From an alpha proteobacterium BAL199 (GTDB lineage Bacteria; Pseudomonadota; Alphaproteobacteria; Thalassobaculales; Thalassobaculaceae), in assembly GCA_000171835.1 (NCBI GenBank), contig ABHC01000002.1, forward strand, positions 62,001 to 126,000: DNA of 64,000 bases, in the 5' to 3' direction. Below are positions 20,548 through 31,103 of this stretch, one piece after another. Under the pieces are notes generated by a model, which saw only the letters and a list, made by a program, of their open reading frames with translations, was not told where the DNA came from and did no database searches. Position numbers and translations under genes: made by a program. Position 1 is the first letter of the stretch. Each line of letters starts with the position of its first letter.

Positions 20548-21725
20548 ATCGCTTCCTCAAGGGCTTGGGCGATGGCAACGAGTTGGGCGTCGGCGCCGCG
20601 GGCGGCCAGGATGGACAGGCCGACCGGGAGGCTGCCCACCTCCGCTCCGGGAATGCTGACCTGCGGAAAGCCGGCGAGACCGCCATGGGCGGCCAGGCAC
20701 AGGATCCGCTCGCGGATAGGGTTCTGCTGCGACAGCGGCAGGCCCTTCAGCGGTGCGGGGAACGGCGTGGTCGGCATGGCCAGGATGGTCCCGGGCGGCA
20801 GCAGGTAGGTGAGCCTCGCCCGCGCTTCCTGGCGCATCAGTCGGGCCCAGCCCAGATCGGCCTCCGAAATCATCGAACCCATGACCAGCCCGCGCGCCAC
20901 GTTGAACGCCATGCGCGGGTTGTCGCGGTCGAGCCAGTCCTTGAACGTCGCGTAAGCCTCCGCCGGCTGCAAGGTGCGTTGGGCGCGGCCCCACACCGAC
21001 AGGCCGGGCGGCGCCAGCAGGTCCTCGCGGGTGTCGCCGATCAGGGCGGACAGCCGGTCGAGCAGCTGGCGCAGGGCCGAAGCCGTCTCCGGGTCGGCAA
21101 AGCCAAAGGCGTCGACCGCGACTATCAGCCGGGTCGGCAGTTTGGACGGGATTGCCTCGCCGAGCATGGCGGCGGACACCCGAGCGAAGGTCGCCGCGTC
21201 ACGGGCGAACCAGCCGGTGGTGTCGCTTGAGGGAGCCTGCGGCATCATCCCGTCGAGCGGCAGGCGGCCATGGGTCGGCCGGATGCCGTACAACCCGCAG
21301 AAGCTGGCCGGTACCCGCACCGATCCCCCGGTGTCGGTGCCGATGGCGGTGTCGCACAGCCCGGCGGCGACCGCGGCGGCCGAGCCGGACGACGAGCCGC
21401 CCGGCACCCTGTCCGGCGCCTTGCTGTTCAGCGGCGTGCCGTCGAACGCGCTCTCGCCGAGGATGCCCAGCGACACCTCGTCGGTGACGGTCTTGCCGAC
21501 CAGATCGGCACCGGCATCGAGCAGGGTCTGCACCGCCCAGGCGTGTCGGTCGGGCACCACTGGGTCGGATTGACCCCAGTCGGGGCTGCCGGCACCGGTG
21601 CGGTGCCCGGCCACATCGAATAGATCCTTGGCGGCGAAGCTCAGCCCGGTCAGCGGGCCACCTGATGTGCCTGAAACGCGCACGGCGGTGCCGGGAACGA
21701 AGGCATTGACTGATTCTGGGATCAT
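20544..21725 (-). CDS. Amidase-signature family hydrolase
   Basis: A 393-residue amidase. The Ser-cisSer-Lys triad is in place: Lys33 in FAAKDLFDV, the cis-Ser within GGSSSGS (residues 109-115), and the nucleophile Ser135 in TDTGGSVRVPA. The family ranges from GatA to AtzE, and at under 400 residues this is a compact AtzE/allophanate-type enzyme. It is transcribed just before, and overlaps, the AtzH-like gene, pointing to ring-nitrogen or ureide catabolism. The start ATG at 21725 has no strong ribosome binding site. Confidence 0.92.
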   Translation of the reverse strand: MIPESVNAFVPGTAVRVSGTSGGPLTGLSFAAKDLFDVAGHRTGAGSPDWGQSDPVVPDRHAWAVQTLLDAGADLVGKTVTDEVSLGILGESAFDGTPLNSKAPDRVPGGSSSGSAAAVAAGLCDTAIGTDTGGSVRVPASFCGLYGIRPTHGRLPLDGMMPQAPSSDTTGWFARDAATFARVSAAMLGEAIPSKLPTRLIVAVDAFGFADPETASALRQLLDRLSALIGDTREDLLAPPGLSVWGRAQRTLQPAEAYATFKDWLDRDNPRMAFNVARGLVMGSMISEADLGWARLMRQEARARLTYLLPPGTILAMPTTPFPAPLKGLPLSQQNPIRERILCLAAHGGLAGFPQVSIPGAEVGSLPVGLSILAARGADAQLVAIAQALEEAI

Positions 21726-21739
21726 GGTTCCGGCGGAGA

Positions 21740-21766
21740 GGTCGGTGTCGGGACTCGAACCCTAAG
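21740..21766 (-). other. tRNA T-arm-like fragment
   Basis: On the minus strand the bases read as TAGGGTTCGAGTCCCGA, the typical T-arm of a tRNA, followed by CACCGACC like an acceptor 3' strand. No matching 5' acceptor strand (GGTCGGTG), D-arm or anticodon arm could be folded from the next 100 bases upstream. It is at most a tRNA remnant, such as an old integration site, or a chance match. Confidence 0.3.
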
Positions 21767-21881
21767 ACGGGTCGCGCGGGCTGTCTCCCCCCTGGTTTCG
21801 CAAATGCGCGGGCGTGCCATCCGTCGACCCTGTCGGATGAACCGGAATTAATCGCTAACGGAATGACCCGGCCGTAGTCAC

Positions 21882-22199
21882 ATGATGAGCGCATTCGATT
21901 TCATGGAGTTGAATAGGCGCATGACCGTCAAACGACATTCGTCCCAGGGCCAGCCTGGGGTACCGACGATGCTGGCCGAACTCTCCGTCGCATCGGTCGA
22001 GACCATCTTCCATCGCGCCGCGTTGATGGCCTTCGGCCAATGCTCATTCGCCGAATACCAGTCTATGGTTTCGGAGAAGTTGGGGGCGACCCAGCAGATG
22101 GCTTTCGCCGCCATGATGCCGGGCGCCACCACCGCTGCTTTGTTGGCGCCCTGGCACCGCGCGGCGCAGCAGAATTCGCAGCGCCTCCGATCGAAGTAG
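21882..22199 (+). CDS. Small hypothetical protein
   Basis: A 105-residue predicted cytoplasmic helical protein, rich in Ala, Met and Gln. The central stretch SVETIFHRAALMAFG resembles small alphaproteobacterial proteins annotated only as hypothetical or phasin-like. No ribosome binding site is obvious before the ATGATG start, but codon use and lack of a competing frame favour a real gene. It lies alone between the amidase gene and the convergent pim-like operon. Confidence 0.6.
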   Translation: MMSAFDFMELNRRMTVKRHSSQGQPGVPTMLAELSVASVETIFHRAALMAFGQCSFAEYQSMVSEKLGATQQMAFAAMMPGATTAALLAPWHRAAQQNSQRLRSK

Positions 22200-22219
22200 G
22201 CCGCGCCGGATAACCCGGC

Positions 22220-23425
<1,206 letters not shown>

Positions 23426-23453
23426 GGGGAGGCTCCTGTAGCGGGCGGATCAA

Positions 23454-24587
23454 TCAGGACAGGCCGGCGAACCGGCGCAGGTGGTAGGCGGCGTTGCCGA
23501 ACTGCACGTCGATCATGGTCATGCGCTTGAAATAGTGACCGACGGCCATATCGTCGGTCATGCCCATGCCGCCGTGCAACTGGACGGCGTCCTGGCCGAT
23601 GCGCTTGCCGGCCCGACCGGTCTCGGACTTTAACGCGGCGGCGGCCCGGGCGCGCTCAACACCGGTGGTGTCGTCCATGGCCCCAGCGGCGCGATAGCAC
23701 AGCGCGCGGGCGAACTCCTTGGCTGACAGCATCTCGACCATGCGGTGCTGCAGGACCTGGAACGAGGCCAGTGGCCGGCCGAACTGCTGGCGGGTCTTCA
23801 GGTATTCGCCGGTCAGAGCGATGGTTGCGTCCATGGCGCCGACCGCCTCGGCCGACAACGCAACGAGCGCCCGATCGACGACCTGTTCGATCACCGGCAG
23901 CGCGGCGCCGACCTCGCCCAGCACGGCACTGTCAGGCACGATTGCGTCATCGAGGATCACATCGGCAGCGCGCAGCCCGTCGACGGTCGGATACGGGCGC
24001 AGGGTGACCCCCGCCACCTTCGGGTCAACCAGGAACAGGGCGATGCCGTCGCGGTCGGTGATCTCTCCGGAGGTTCGGGCGGAGACGATCAGCCGGTCGG
24101 CGGTCTGGGCGTGGAGAACTACCGCTTTGTGGCCGGACAGCACCCAGCCGTCGCCTCGTCTGGTGGCGGTGGCGGCGATCCGCGCCAGGTCGAACCGTCC
24201 GGTCGGCTCACCATGAGCGAAGGCCAAGGTCAGTTTGCCCTCGGCGACCTGCGGCAGGATCTCGGCCTGCTGCGTTTCCGATCCGGACCGCGCTATTGCT
24301 TCGGCGCCGAGCACGACAGTCGCCAGGTACGGCTCGACCACCAGATGCCGGCCGAAATGCTCCATCAGCACCGCTAGGTCGACGGTCGATCCACCCAACC
24401 CGCCATGCGCCTCGGGCAGCGGCAGGGCAAGCCAGCCCAGGTCGGCGAACGCCCGCCACATCTCCCGGCTCCAGCCATTCTCAGCCGCCATGACCGTCCG
24501 GCGGGCGTCGAATCCGTATTTGTCGGCCAGGAAACGTGCGGCGCTGTCGGCCAGCAGTTGCTGGTCTTCGGTGAAGGCGAAGCTCAT
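23454..24587 (-). CDS. pimD: Acyl-CoA dehydrogenase small subunit (PimD-like)
   Basis: A 377-residue acyl-CoA dehydrogenase-fold protein. It has the usual N-terminal helical domain and the C-terminal LHGGMGMTDDMAVGHYFKR, but lacks the usual (S/T)NE-type catalytic end seen in the neighbouring large subunit. This is the expected form of the small subunit in two-component dehydrogenases such as PimC/PimD. The start is ATG 24587 (MSFAFTEDQQL); the open frame continues upstream only inside the large-subunit gene. The name rests on operon order as well as sequence. Confidence 0.85.
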   Translation of the reverse strand: MSFAFTEDQQLLADSAARFLADKYGFDARRTVMAAENGWSREMWRAFADLGWLALPLPEAHGGLGGSTVDLAVLMEHFGRHLVVEPYLATVVLGAEAIARSGSETQQAEILPQVAEGKLTLAFAHGEPTGRFDLARIAATATRRGDGWVLSGHKAVVLHAQTADRLIVSARTSGEITDRDGIALFLVDPKVAGVTLRPYPTVDGLRAADVILDDAIVPDSAVLGEVGAALPVIEQVVDRALVALSAEAVGAMDATIALTGEYLKTRQQFGRPLASFQVLQHRMVEMLSAKEFARALCYRAAGAMDDTTGVERARAAAALKSETGRAGKRIGQDAVQLHGGMGMTDDMAVGHYFKRMTMIDVQFGNAAYHLRRFAGLS

Positions 24588-24609
24588 CGGTGGTCTCCCC
24601 GCGTTCGGC

Positions 24610-25809
24610 TCACAGACCGAGCACGGTCTTGGCGATGATGTTCTTCTGGATCTCGTTGGATCCGCCGTAGATCGACGCCTTGCGCCAGTTGAAGTACAGC
24701 GGCGCCAGGGCCGGGGCATAGTCCGGGCCGACGGGCTCCTCGTTCCAGTTGTCCTGGCGGAACGCCTCCGGCTGGAACGGCGCGGCATACGGGCCGACCG
24801 CCTCGACCAGCAGTTCGGTCAGGCCCTGCTGGACCTCGGTGCCCTTGATCTTCAGGAACGACGCCTCCGGCCCCGGCGGCTTGCCCGCGGTCTCGGCGTA
24901 CAGCGCGCGCAGCACCAGGGATTCCAGCGCCAGCAGGTCGATCTCGATCTGGGCCAGACGCAGGGCGAAGTCCGGATCGTCGATCAGCGTGCCGTTGCCG
25001 GATGCCTCGGCCCGAGCGATTGCCTTCAGCTTGCGCAACTGGGCCTTGGAACGGCCGACCGCGGCGATGCTGGTGCGTTCGTGGCCGAGCAGGTACTTCG
25101 CGTAGGTCCAGCCCTTGCCTTCCTCGCCGACCCGGTTGGCGACCGGCACCCGGACGTCGTCCAGGAACACGTTGTTGATCTCGGCACTGCCGTCGATGGT
25201 GGTGATCGGCTGCACCGTGATGCCGGGCGACTTCATGTCGATCAGCAGGAAGGTGATGCCCTCCTGCTGCTTGCCGCTGTCGTCGGTGCGCACCAGGGTG
25301 AACATCATGTCGGCGTGCTGGGCCAGGGTGGTCCACGTCTTCTGGCCGGTCACCACATAGTGGTCGCCGTCACGCACCGCCTTGGTGCGCAGCGAAGCGA
25401 GGTCGGAGCCGGAACCGGGCTCGGAGTAGCCCTGGCACCACCAGTCGTCGCTGCGCAGGATGCGTGGCAGGTAGCGGTCTTTCTGCTCCTGCGAGCCGAA
25501 CGCCATGATCACCGGAGCCACCATGGTGACACCGAATGGGATCACCATCGGTGCGCCGGCCAGCGCGCACTCCTCATCGAAGATGTGCTTCTGCATGGCG
25601 GTCCAGCCGGTGCCGCCAAGCTCAACCGGCCAACCCGGCGCCATCCAGCCCTTCTCGAACAGGATCTGCTGCCAGCGGACGTGGTCGTCCTTCGACAGCC
25701 GGAACCCGCTGCCGGCCTTGGCGGCAATCTCCGGCGGCAGCCTGTCCTTCAGGAAGGCGCGGACCTCCTCACGAAAGGCGGCGTCCTCTGCCGACAGCGC
25801 CAGTTCCAT
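24610..25809 (-). CDS. pimC: Acyl-CoA dehydrogenase large subunit (PimC-like)
   Basis: A 399-residue acyl-CoA dehydrogenase with GYSEPGSGSDLASL, TGQKTWTTLAQHAD and the C-terminal IYGGSNEIQKNIIAK. The sequence resembles the large subunit of pimeloyl-CoA dehydrogenase, which oxidises dicarboxylyl-CoA thioesters. It starts at ATG 25809, overlapping the thiolase stop by one base (TGATG), so the two are translationally coupled. The small subunit follows 22 bases later. With pimF, a thiolase and pimD in the same order, it supports degradation of C7 and other dicarboxylic acids. Confidence 0.87.
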   Translation of the reverse strand: MELALSAEDAAFREEVRAFLKDRLPPEIAAKAGSGFRLSKDDHVRWQQILFEKGWMAPGWPVELGGTGWTAMQKHIFDEECALAGAPMVIPFGVTMVAPVIMAFGSQEQKDRYLPRILRSDDWWCQGYSEPGSGSDLASLRTKAVRDGDHYVVTGQKTWTTLAQHADMMFTLVRTDDSGKQQEGITFLLIDMKSPGITVQPITTIDGSAEINNVFLDDVRVPVANRVGEEGKGWTYAKYLLGHERTSIAAVGRSKAQLRKLKAIARAEASGNGTLIDDPDFALRLAQIEIDLLALESLVLRALYAETAGKPPGPEASFLKIKGTEVQQGLTELLVEAVGPYAAPFQPEAFRQDNWNEEPVGPDYAPALAPLYFNWRKASIYGGSNEIQKNIIAKTVLGL

Positions 25810-26990
25810 CACACGACCTCGAACAGTCCGGCGACGCCCTGGCCGCCACCGACGCACATGGTGGTGACGACGTATTTGGCGCTGCGACGCTTGCCCTCGA
25901 TCAGGGCGTGGCCGACCATGCGCGCGCCGCTCATCCCGTAGGGGTGGCCGATCGAGATCGATCCGCCGCTGACGTTCAGCTTCTCGTCGGGAATGCCGAG
26001 CCGGTCGCGGCAGTACAACACCTGGACCGCGAACGCCTCGTTCAGTTCCCACAGGTCGATGTCGTCAACGGTCAGGCCATTGCGTTCCAGCAGGCGCGGC
26101 ACCGCGAACACCGGGCCGATGCCCATCTCGTCGGGCTCGCAGCCGGCGACGGCCAGCCCGCGGTAGACGCCGAGCGGGGTGATGCCGCGCTGCTCGGCCA
26201 GTTTGCGATCCATCACCACGCAGGCCGAGGCGCCGTCGGACAACTGGCTGGCATTGCCGGCGGTGATGAACTGGTCGGCACCGCGCACCGGTTCCAGCCC
26301 GCTCAACCCGTCGAGGGTGGTCGACGGGCGGTTGCCTTCGTCCTTCGACAGCGTGATCGCTTCTTCGCTAACCGTACCGGTGGCCTTGTCCTGCACCAGC
26401 TTGGTGGCGCTCATCGGCACGATCTCGGCATCGAACCGGCCCGCCTGCTGGGCGGCGGCGGTGCGCTGCTGGCTCTGCAGCGCGTAGGCGTCCTGGGCCT
26501 CGCGCGACACGCCGTAGCGCTTGGCTACGATGTCGGCGGTCTCGATCATCGAGATCCACAGGTCGGGCTTGTGTTCGGCCAACCACGGTTCCATCCGGTG
26601 GGTGCCGTTGAGGTTGGCCTGGGTCAGGCTGATCGACTCCACCCCGCCCGCGACCATCGCCGGCACGCCGTCGCTGACGATGCGCTGGGCCGCCATGCTG
26701 ATGGCCTGCAGGCCGGACGAGCAGAACCGGTTGACCGTGGTTCCGGCCGTCGTCACCGGCAGGCCCGCGCGTACCGCCGCGATGCGGGCGACATTGTGAC
26801 CGGTCGCACCCTCGGGCAGGCCGCAGCCGACGATCACGTCTTCGATCTCTCCCGGTGCCAGGCCGGAACGGGCCACGGCCTGCTCGATGGCGTGACCGGC
26901 GAGCGTGGCGCCGTGGGTGTTGTTGAAGGCGCCGCGAAACGCCTTGCCGATCGGCGTGCGCGCCGTCGAGACGATTACCGCTTCCCGCAT
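25809..26990 (-). CDS. pimB: Acetyl-CoA acyltransferase (thiolase, PimB-like)
   Basis: A 393-residue thiolase that cleaves 3-ketoacyl-CoA with CoA. The nucleophilic Cys is in [15 protein letters not shown], the active-site His in [11 protein letters not shown], and the second catalytic Cys in [10 protein letters not shown]. It sits between pimF and the dehydrogenase pair in the minus-strand operon, with AGGAG upstream of its ATG. Known homologues in this context are called PimB; a general FadA-type role cannot be excluded. Confidence 0.93.
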   Translation of the reverse strand: MREAVIVSTARTPIGKAFRGAFNNTHGATLAGHAIEQAVARSGLAPGEIEDVIVGCGLPEGATGHNVARIAAVRAGLPVTTAGTTVNRFCSSGLQAISMAAQRIVSDGVPAMVAGGVESISLTQANLNGTHRMEPWLAEHKPDLWISMIETADIVAKRYGVSREAQDAYALQSQQRTAAAQQAGRFDAEIVPMSATKLVQDKATGTVSEEAITLSKDEGNRPSTTLDGLSGLEPVRGADQFITAGNASQLSDGASACVVMDRKLAEQRGITPLGVYRGLAVAGCEPDEMGIGPVFAVPRLLERNGLTVDDIDLWELNEAFAVQVLYCRDRLGIPDEKLNVSGGSISIGHPYGMSGARMVGHALIEGKRRSAKYVVTTMCVGGGQGVAGLFEVV

Positions 26991-27024
26991 TGTCGCGTTC
27001 CTCTCCTGAGGGGTGTGATTGTGT

Positions 27025-29124
27025 TTAAAGGTCCTTGAAGCCCGTGCCTTCGTCCGCCAACCGCTCCAGCAGCGGCGCCGGGGCCATCCAATCGCCGTGC
27101 TCCGCCTGGAATCGGCGCATCGCCGCGGCGATCACGTCCAACCCGACGGTGTCGGCCCAGAACATCGGTCCGCCACGGTACCGTGGGAAGCCATAGCCCT
27201 GCATCCACACCACGTCGACATCGCTGGCGCGCAGCGCGATGCCCTCGTCCAGGATCTTCGCACCCTCGTTCACCAGCGGGTACAGGCAGCGTTCCAGGAT
27301 CTCCTGGTCCGAGATCACACGCCGCGACATGCCGAGTTCCTGCGATGTCGCGAGGATCAGCGCCTCGATATCCGGATCGGGCAGCGGCGTGCGGCCGTCC
27401 TTATAACGATACCAGCCGGCACCGGTCTTCTGCCCGAACCGTCCGCGCTCGCAGATCCGATCGGCGAGCGTGCCGGAATAGCGCTGATTGCTCGGGCGTT
27501 CGGCGGCCTGGGCCTTGCGGATCCGCCAGCCGACGTCGTTGCCGGCCAGATCGCTCATCGCGAACGGCCCCATCGGGAAGCCGAACTCGAAGATCACCCG
27601 GTCGACGTCCTGGGGCAGGGCACCTTCCTCGACCAGGAAGGCGGCCTCGCGCAGGTACTGGTGCAGCATCCGGTTGCCGACGAAGCCGTCGCACACCCCG
27701 ACCAGCACCCCGACCTTGCCGAGGGTCTTGGACAGCCCCATCGCGGTGGCGATTGTCTGCGGCGAGGACTTGGCGCCGCGCACGACCTCCAGCAGCCGCA
27801 TCACGTTGGCTGGGCTGAAGAAGTGGGTGCCGATGACGCTCTCCGGCCGACCGGTTGCAGCGGCGATCGTATCGACGTCGAGGGTGGAAGTGTTGGTCGC
27901 GAGGACCACGTCGGGCTGGCAGATGCCGTCGAGCGAGCGGAACACCTGCTGCTTGACCGCCATCTCCTCGAACACCGCCTCGACGACGATGTCGGCATCG
28001 GCGATGGCCGCGAAGTCGGTCGCGCCGGTGATCGAGGCCATGCGTTCGTCCATCGCCTGCTGGCTCATCCGGCCCTTGTCGACGGTCGCCTGGTAATTCG
28101 CTCGGATCTTGGTCAGTCCATTGTCGAGGGCACCTTCGTCGGACTCGACGATGGTCACCGGAATACCGGCGTTGGCGAACACCATGGCGATGCCGCCCCC
28201 CATGGTGCCGCATCCGATGACGCCGGCACTCTCGATGGGCTGGGTCGGGGTACTGTCGGGGACATCGGGGATCTTGGAGACCTCGCGCTCGGCGAAGAAG
28301 GCGTGGCGCATGGCCCGGGCCTCGACGGCGGTCACCAGCGCCTTGAACTCCTCATGCTCGAACCGCCGGCCTTCGGCAAAGGGCAGGCGGGTCGCCGCCT
28401 CGATGCAGCGCACGCAGGCGTAAGGCGCGTTCATGCCGCGCGCCCGCTTCTCCATGCTCTTTCGGAAAGCGTCGAACAGGCCGGGGTTGGCCTGCGCTTC
28501 GGTGAGCCCATCGCTCAGGGTGCTGGATCGACGTGGGTTTTCGCCGACGTCGGCAAGCTCTATCGCCTTCGCGACCGCAGCGTCGATCAAGTCGCCGTCA
28601 GCGATCGCATCGATCATACCCAGTTTCAGCGCCTCGCGCTCCGACACCAGCCGGCCGGAGACGATCAGGTCGAGCGCCGCCTCGACACCGGCGACGCGTG
28701 GCAGTCGCTGGGTCCCGCCGGCGCCGGGAAGAATTCCCAACGTGACCTCGGGCAAACCTACCCGGGTCTTCGGTGCGGCAATCCGGTAGTGGCAGCCAAG
28801 CGCCAGTTCCAGCCCGCCACCGGCCGCGACGCCATGAATCGCGGCTACCACCGGCTTGATTGAGGCCTCCAGCCAGTCGATCAGTTCCGGCAGGTTCGGA
28901 ACGTTGGTCGGCGGTGTCTTGCCGAATTCTTTGATGTCGGCACCGGCGCTGAACATGCGCCCGGCACCGGCGATCACTATCGCGGAGACGTCAGAATCGG
29001 CGAGAAGATCGTTGAACGCGGCCTCGAGCCCAGCGCGGACTGCGGCGCCGAGACCGTTAACCGGTGGGTTGTCGAGCCTGACGACCGCAATCGGCCCGCG
29101 ACGCTCGATCGGCGCGGCGCTCAT
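27025..29124 (-). CDS. pimF: Enoyl-CoA hydratase / 3-hydroxyacyl-CoA dehydrogenase (PimF-like)
   Basis: A 699-residue bifunctional beta-oxidation enzyme. The N-terminal crotonase domain has [17 protein letters not shown] and [16 protein letters not shown] with the catalytic Glu. From about residue 295 a Rossmann domain begins with [13 protein letters not shown] (NAD-binding), followed by two 3-hydroxyacyl-CoA dehydrogenase C-terminal domains. The layout equals PimF/FadJ. Start ATG 29124 has GGGAGG immediately upstream. It is the first gene of the operon, and the upstream 200 bases hold repeated GGAAC/GTTCC boxes. A CoA ligase (pimA) is absent. Confidence 0.92.
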   Translation of the reverse strand: MSAAPIERRGPIAVVRLDNPPVNGLGAAVRAGLEAAFNDLLADSDVSAIVIAGAGRMFSAGADIKEFGKTPPTNVPNLPELIDWLEASIKPVVAAIHGVAAGGGLELALGCHYRIAAPKTRVGLPEVTLGILPGAGGTQRLPRVAGVEAALDLIVSGRLVSEREALKLGMIDAIADGDLIDAAVAKAIELADVGENPRRSSTLSDGLTEAQANPGLFDAFRKSMEKRARGMNAPYACVRCIEAATRLPFAEGRRFEHEEFKALVTAVEARAMRHAFFAEREVSKIPDVPDSTPTQPIESAGVIGCGTMGGGIAMVFANAGIPVTIVESDEGALDNGLTKIRANYQATVDKGRMSQQAMDERMASITGATDFAAIADADIVVEAVFEEMAVKQQVFRSLDGICQPDVVLATNTSTLDVDTIAAATGRPESVIGTHFFSPANVMRLLEVVRGAKSSPQTIATAMGLSKTLGKVGVLVGVCDGFVGNRMLHQYLREAAFLVEEGALPQDVDRVIFEFGFPMGPFAMSDLAGNDVGWRIRKAQAAERPSNQRYSGTLADRICERGRFGQKTGAGWYRYKDGRTPLPDPDIEALILATSQELGMSRRVISDQEILERCLYPLVNEGAKILDEGIALRASDVDVVWMQGYGFPRYRGGPMFWADTVGLDVIAAAMRRFQAEHGDWMAPAPLLERLADEGTGFKDL

Positions 29125-29214
29125 GGTGCCTCCCTTGGTTTTGTCCAGGCGGCTTCTTGCCGAGCCGTCGGTCTCTTCGATAGCAGGACTCGGGGGAGGG
29201 AGCCAACCGGGTTT

Positions 29215-29320
29215 GTTCCTACAGTCGGAACCTTGTTCCATTTTTTACATGATCCGGTCGCGCCTTTTGTCCGGGCTTTGGCGAATGGAACGTACGGGGT
29301 AAAGTCCGTTCGCGCGGAAC
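29215..29320. promoter_or_regulatory. Cluster of GGAAC/GTTCC boxes between pimF and the CDF gene
   Basis: Five copies of GTTCC or its complement lie in 106 bases of the divergent intergenic region: 29215-29219, 29227-29231, 29235-29239, 29287-29291 and 29316-29320. The first two form an inverted pair with a seven-base spacer. This spacing suggests a regulator binding site, but no regulator gene is adjacent, and chance cannot be excluded. Confidence 0.3.
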
Positions 29321-29335
29321 GAGAGGGCGACGGGG

Positions 29336-30223
29336 ATGGGCGAGGGCCACAGTCACGGCGGCGGCGCCACCAAGAACGAAAGCCGGGTAGCACTCGGCGC
29401 GTGCCTGACTGCAGGCTTCATGATGGCTGAAGTGGTCGGAGGCGCGATCTCCGGGTCGTTGGCGTTGATCGCCGATGCCGCCCACATGCTGACCGATTCG
29501 ATCGCCCTGATCTTTGCCTGGGCGGCCTTCCGCGTTGCACGCCGGCCGGCCACGTGGCGGCACAGCTTCGGGTTGGAGCGGGTCCAGGTGCTGGCGGCGC
29601 TGCTGAACGGACTCAGCCTGTTCGGGATTGCCGGCTGGATCGTCTATGAGGCGATCGAGCGTTATGGCCAGCCGGTACCGATCCTGGCCGGGCCGATGCT
29701 GGTGATTGCGATCCTCGGCCTGCTGGTCAATATGACCGTGTTCTACATTCTGACGACGGCTGACCGGGACAACCTGAACATTCGCGGCGCCATCCTGCAC
29801 GTGATGGGAGACTTGCTTGGCTCGGTTGCCGCGATCATCGCGGCCGTGGTCATCATGTGGACCGGATGGCTGCCGATCGATCCGATTCTGTCGGTCCTTG
29901 TCTCGATCCTGGTGCTGCGCAGCGCCTGGGTCGTAGCAAAGGACGCGGTGCATATCCTGCTGGAGGGAGCGCCAGCCAAACTGGAGACTGAGGTTGTCCG
30001 TGCCGACCTGATCGAAACGATCGACGGCGTCCGGGACGTGCACCACATTCACGCTTGGTCGATCAATCAAGAACGGCCGATGATCACGCTGCACGCCCGA
30101 CTGGGAGACGGTGTCGTCATGGCTGAGACCGTGGCGGCCATCAAGCAGCGGTTGCAGGAACGGTTCGGCGTGGGGCACGCTACCGTGGAGGTCGATTTCG
30201 AGAATGCGCCGGCGGCAGACTGA
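29336..30223 (+). CDS. Cation diffusion facilitator, CzcD/ZitB type
   Basis: A 295-residue six-helix inner-membrane Zn2+(Cd2+/Co2+)/H+ antiporter. The His-rich N terminus (GEGHSHGGG) is typical of zinc CDFs. Metal-site motifs HxxxD appear twice, in DAAHMLTDS (helix 2) and ILHVMGDLLG (helix 5). The C-terminal cytoplasmic metallochaperone-like domain includes VRDVHHIHAWSI. It is divergent from the pim-like operon and its region of shared GGAAC boxes. Confidence 0.94.
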   Translation: MGEGHSHGGGATKNESRVALGACLTAGFMMAEVVGGAISGSLALIADAAHMLTDSIALIFAWAAFRVARRPATWRHSFGLERVQVLAALLNGLSLFGIAGWIVYEAIERYGQPVPILAGPMLVIAILGLLVNMTVFYILTTADRDNLNIRGAILHVMGDLLGSVAAIIAAVVIMWTGWLPIDPILSVLVSILVLRSAWVVAKDAVHILLEGAPAKLETEVVRADLIETIDGVRDVHHIHAWSINQERPMITLHARLGDGVVMAETVAAIKQRLQERFGVGHATVEVDFENAPAAD

Positions 30224-30253
30224 CGGCGGTGTTGTAACGTGAGGAGGTGCACA

Positions 30254-30589
30254 ATGCGCGCATTGGCAATAGCGATCCTGGCCATGGGCCTGCTGTTCGG
30301 CGCGTCACCGGCATCAGCCGGCAGCTCAATCACCGGGCCTCGGATCATCTTGGTTCAACAACGGGTGCCGATGCCGTCCACCGACTGCAATTGCGGGCAG
30401 CGACCGATTTCATCGGCGGACCTCGCCATTCGGATGATCTATGCGGCGTTCGGCGCTGGCGCTGGTTATCTCTACGCGACCATGCCCGTGGTCACGACGG
30501 CCGTGGCGGCCGCATTCGCAGGCGGCGTGGTGACGATGTGGGTGTACAGCTCGTACTACACGAAACCAGAACCAGTCGTAACCAACTGA
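30254..30589 (+). CDS. Small secreted protein with paired hydrophobic helices
   Basis: A 111-residue protein. A signal peptide (about residues 1-22, ending SPASA) is followed by a Cys-containing segment (DCNCGQR) and a membrane hairpin: IYAAFGAGAGYLYATM and VTTAVAAAFAGGVVTMW. Glycine and alanine spaced every few residues make a glycine-zipper pattern. GAGGAGG-type sequence precedes the ATG. It ends just before a shared bidirectional terminator. Similar small proteins occur at 30652, 31104 and 43375. No function is known. Confidence 0.75.
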   Translation: MRALAIAILAMGLLFGASPASAGSSITGPRIILVQQRVPMPSTDCNCGQRPISSADLAIRMIYAAFGAGAGYLYATMPVVTTAVAAAFAGGVVTMWVYSSYYTKPEPVVTN

Positions 30590-30600
30590 GATAGACGAAA

Positions 30601-30627
30601 AAAGGCCCGACGTGGCGTCGGGCCTTT
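30601..30627. terminator. Bidirectional intrinsic terminator
   Basis: A perfect 11-base-pair hairpin, AAAGGCCCGAC with GTCGGGCCTTT across a five-base loop. It is A-rich before the stem and T-rich after it, so it can end transcripts from both sides. It lies between the convergent genes ending at 30589 (plus) and 30652 (minus). Confidence 0.9.
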
Positions 30628-30651
30628 GTCTCGTGTCGCTCAGTAGTACGT

Positions 30652-30984
30652 TTACTGCTTGCTGTACCACTCATCGCCAAGCATGCCGCCGGCAATGGCA
30701 CCAAACACGGTGCCGCCCGCGCTGATCAGCCGGGTTGCCATTGCAGCGGCGCCGCCATTCATGCCGCCGCCGGCGATCACCGGAAGGATAAGACCATCGG
30801 TGACGATGGTTGCGACAACCGCGCCGCCAACGACACCCGCCGTGATCGCCATCGCTCGATAGGCGTCGAAGCTGGATGCGCTTGTGGACGAGGAACCGAG
30901 GCTCTGTGCTTTGGCTGCCGCCGGAACCAACGTCAAAGCCGCCACAATCACCAACGCCCGAGTTACTGCAACTAGTGTCTTCAT
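30652..30984 (-). CDS. Small secreted glycine-zipper protein
   Basis: A 110-residue protein with a signal peptide cleaved near AAAKAQ (about residue 27). Two hydrophobic Gly/Ala-rich helices follow: the first around ITAGVVGGAVVATIV, the second around ISAGGTVFGAIAGGMLG. It ends in DEWYSKQ. The start has GGAGGG about seven bases upstream. The layout and the aromatic ending after the second helix match 43375-43821. Possibly a membrane or pore-forming oligomer subunit, but that is speculative. Confidence 0.78.
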   Translation of the reverse strand: MKTLVAVTRALVIVAALTLVPAAAKAQSLGSSSTSASSFDAYRAMAITAGVVGGAVVATIVTDGLILPVIAGGGMNGGAAAMATRLISAGGTVFGAIAGGMLGDEWYSKQ

Positions 30985-31103
30985 TTTACCACCCTCCTGT
31001 AGGCCAGAAACGCGCTATCCCACGGTTACGCAGGATCGTGAAAGTAGAATGCGTGATCGACCGGTCGATGTCCACGACATCAAGTTCAAGCCAGCCGAGT
31101 TCT

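Noticed and set aside
21740-21850. A complete tRNA gene on the minus strand
   Set aside because: T-arm and acceptor-like bases are present but no D-arm, anticodon arm or 5' acceptor strand pairs.
24235-28863. Long plus-strand frames (about 570 and 610 residues) opposite the pim-like operon
   Set aside because: Both are fully antisense to clear acyl-CoA dehydrogenase, thiolase and PimF genes and read as low-quality protein.
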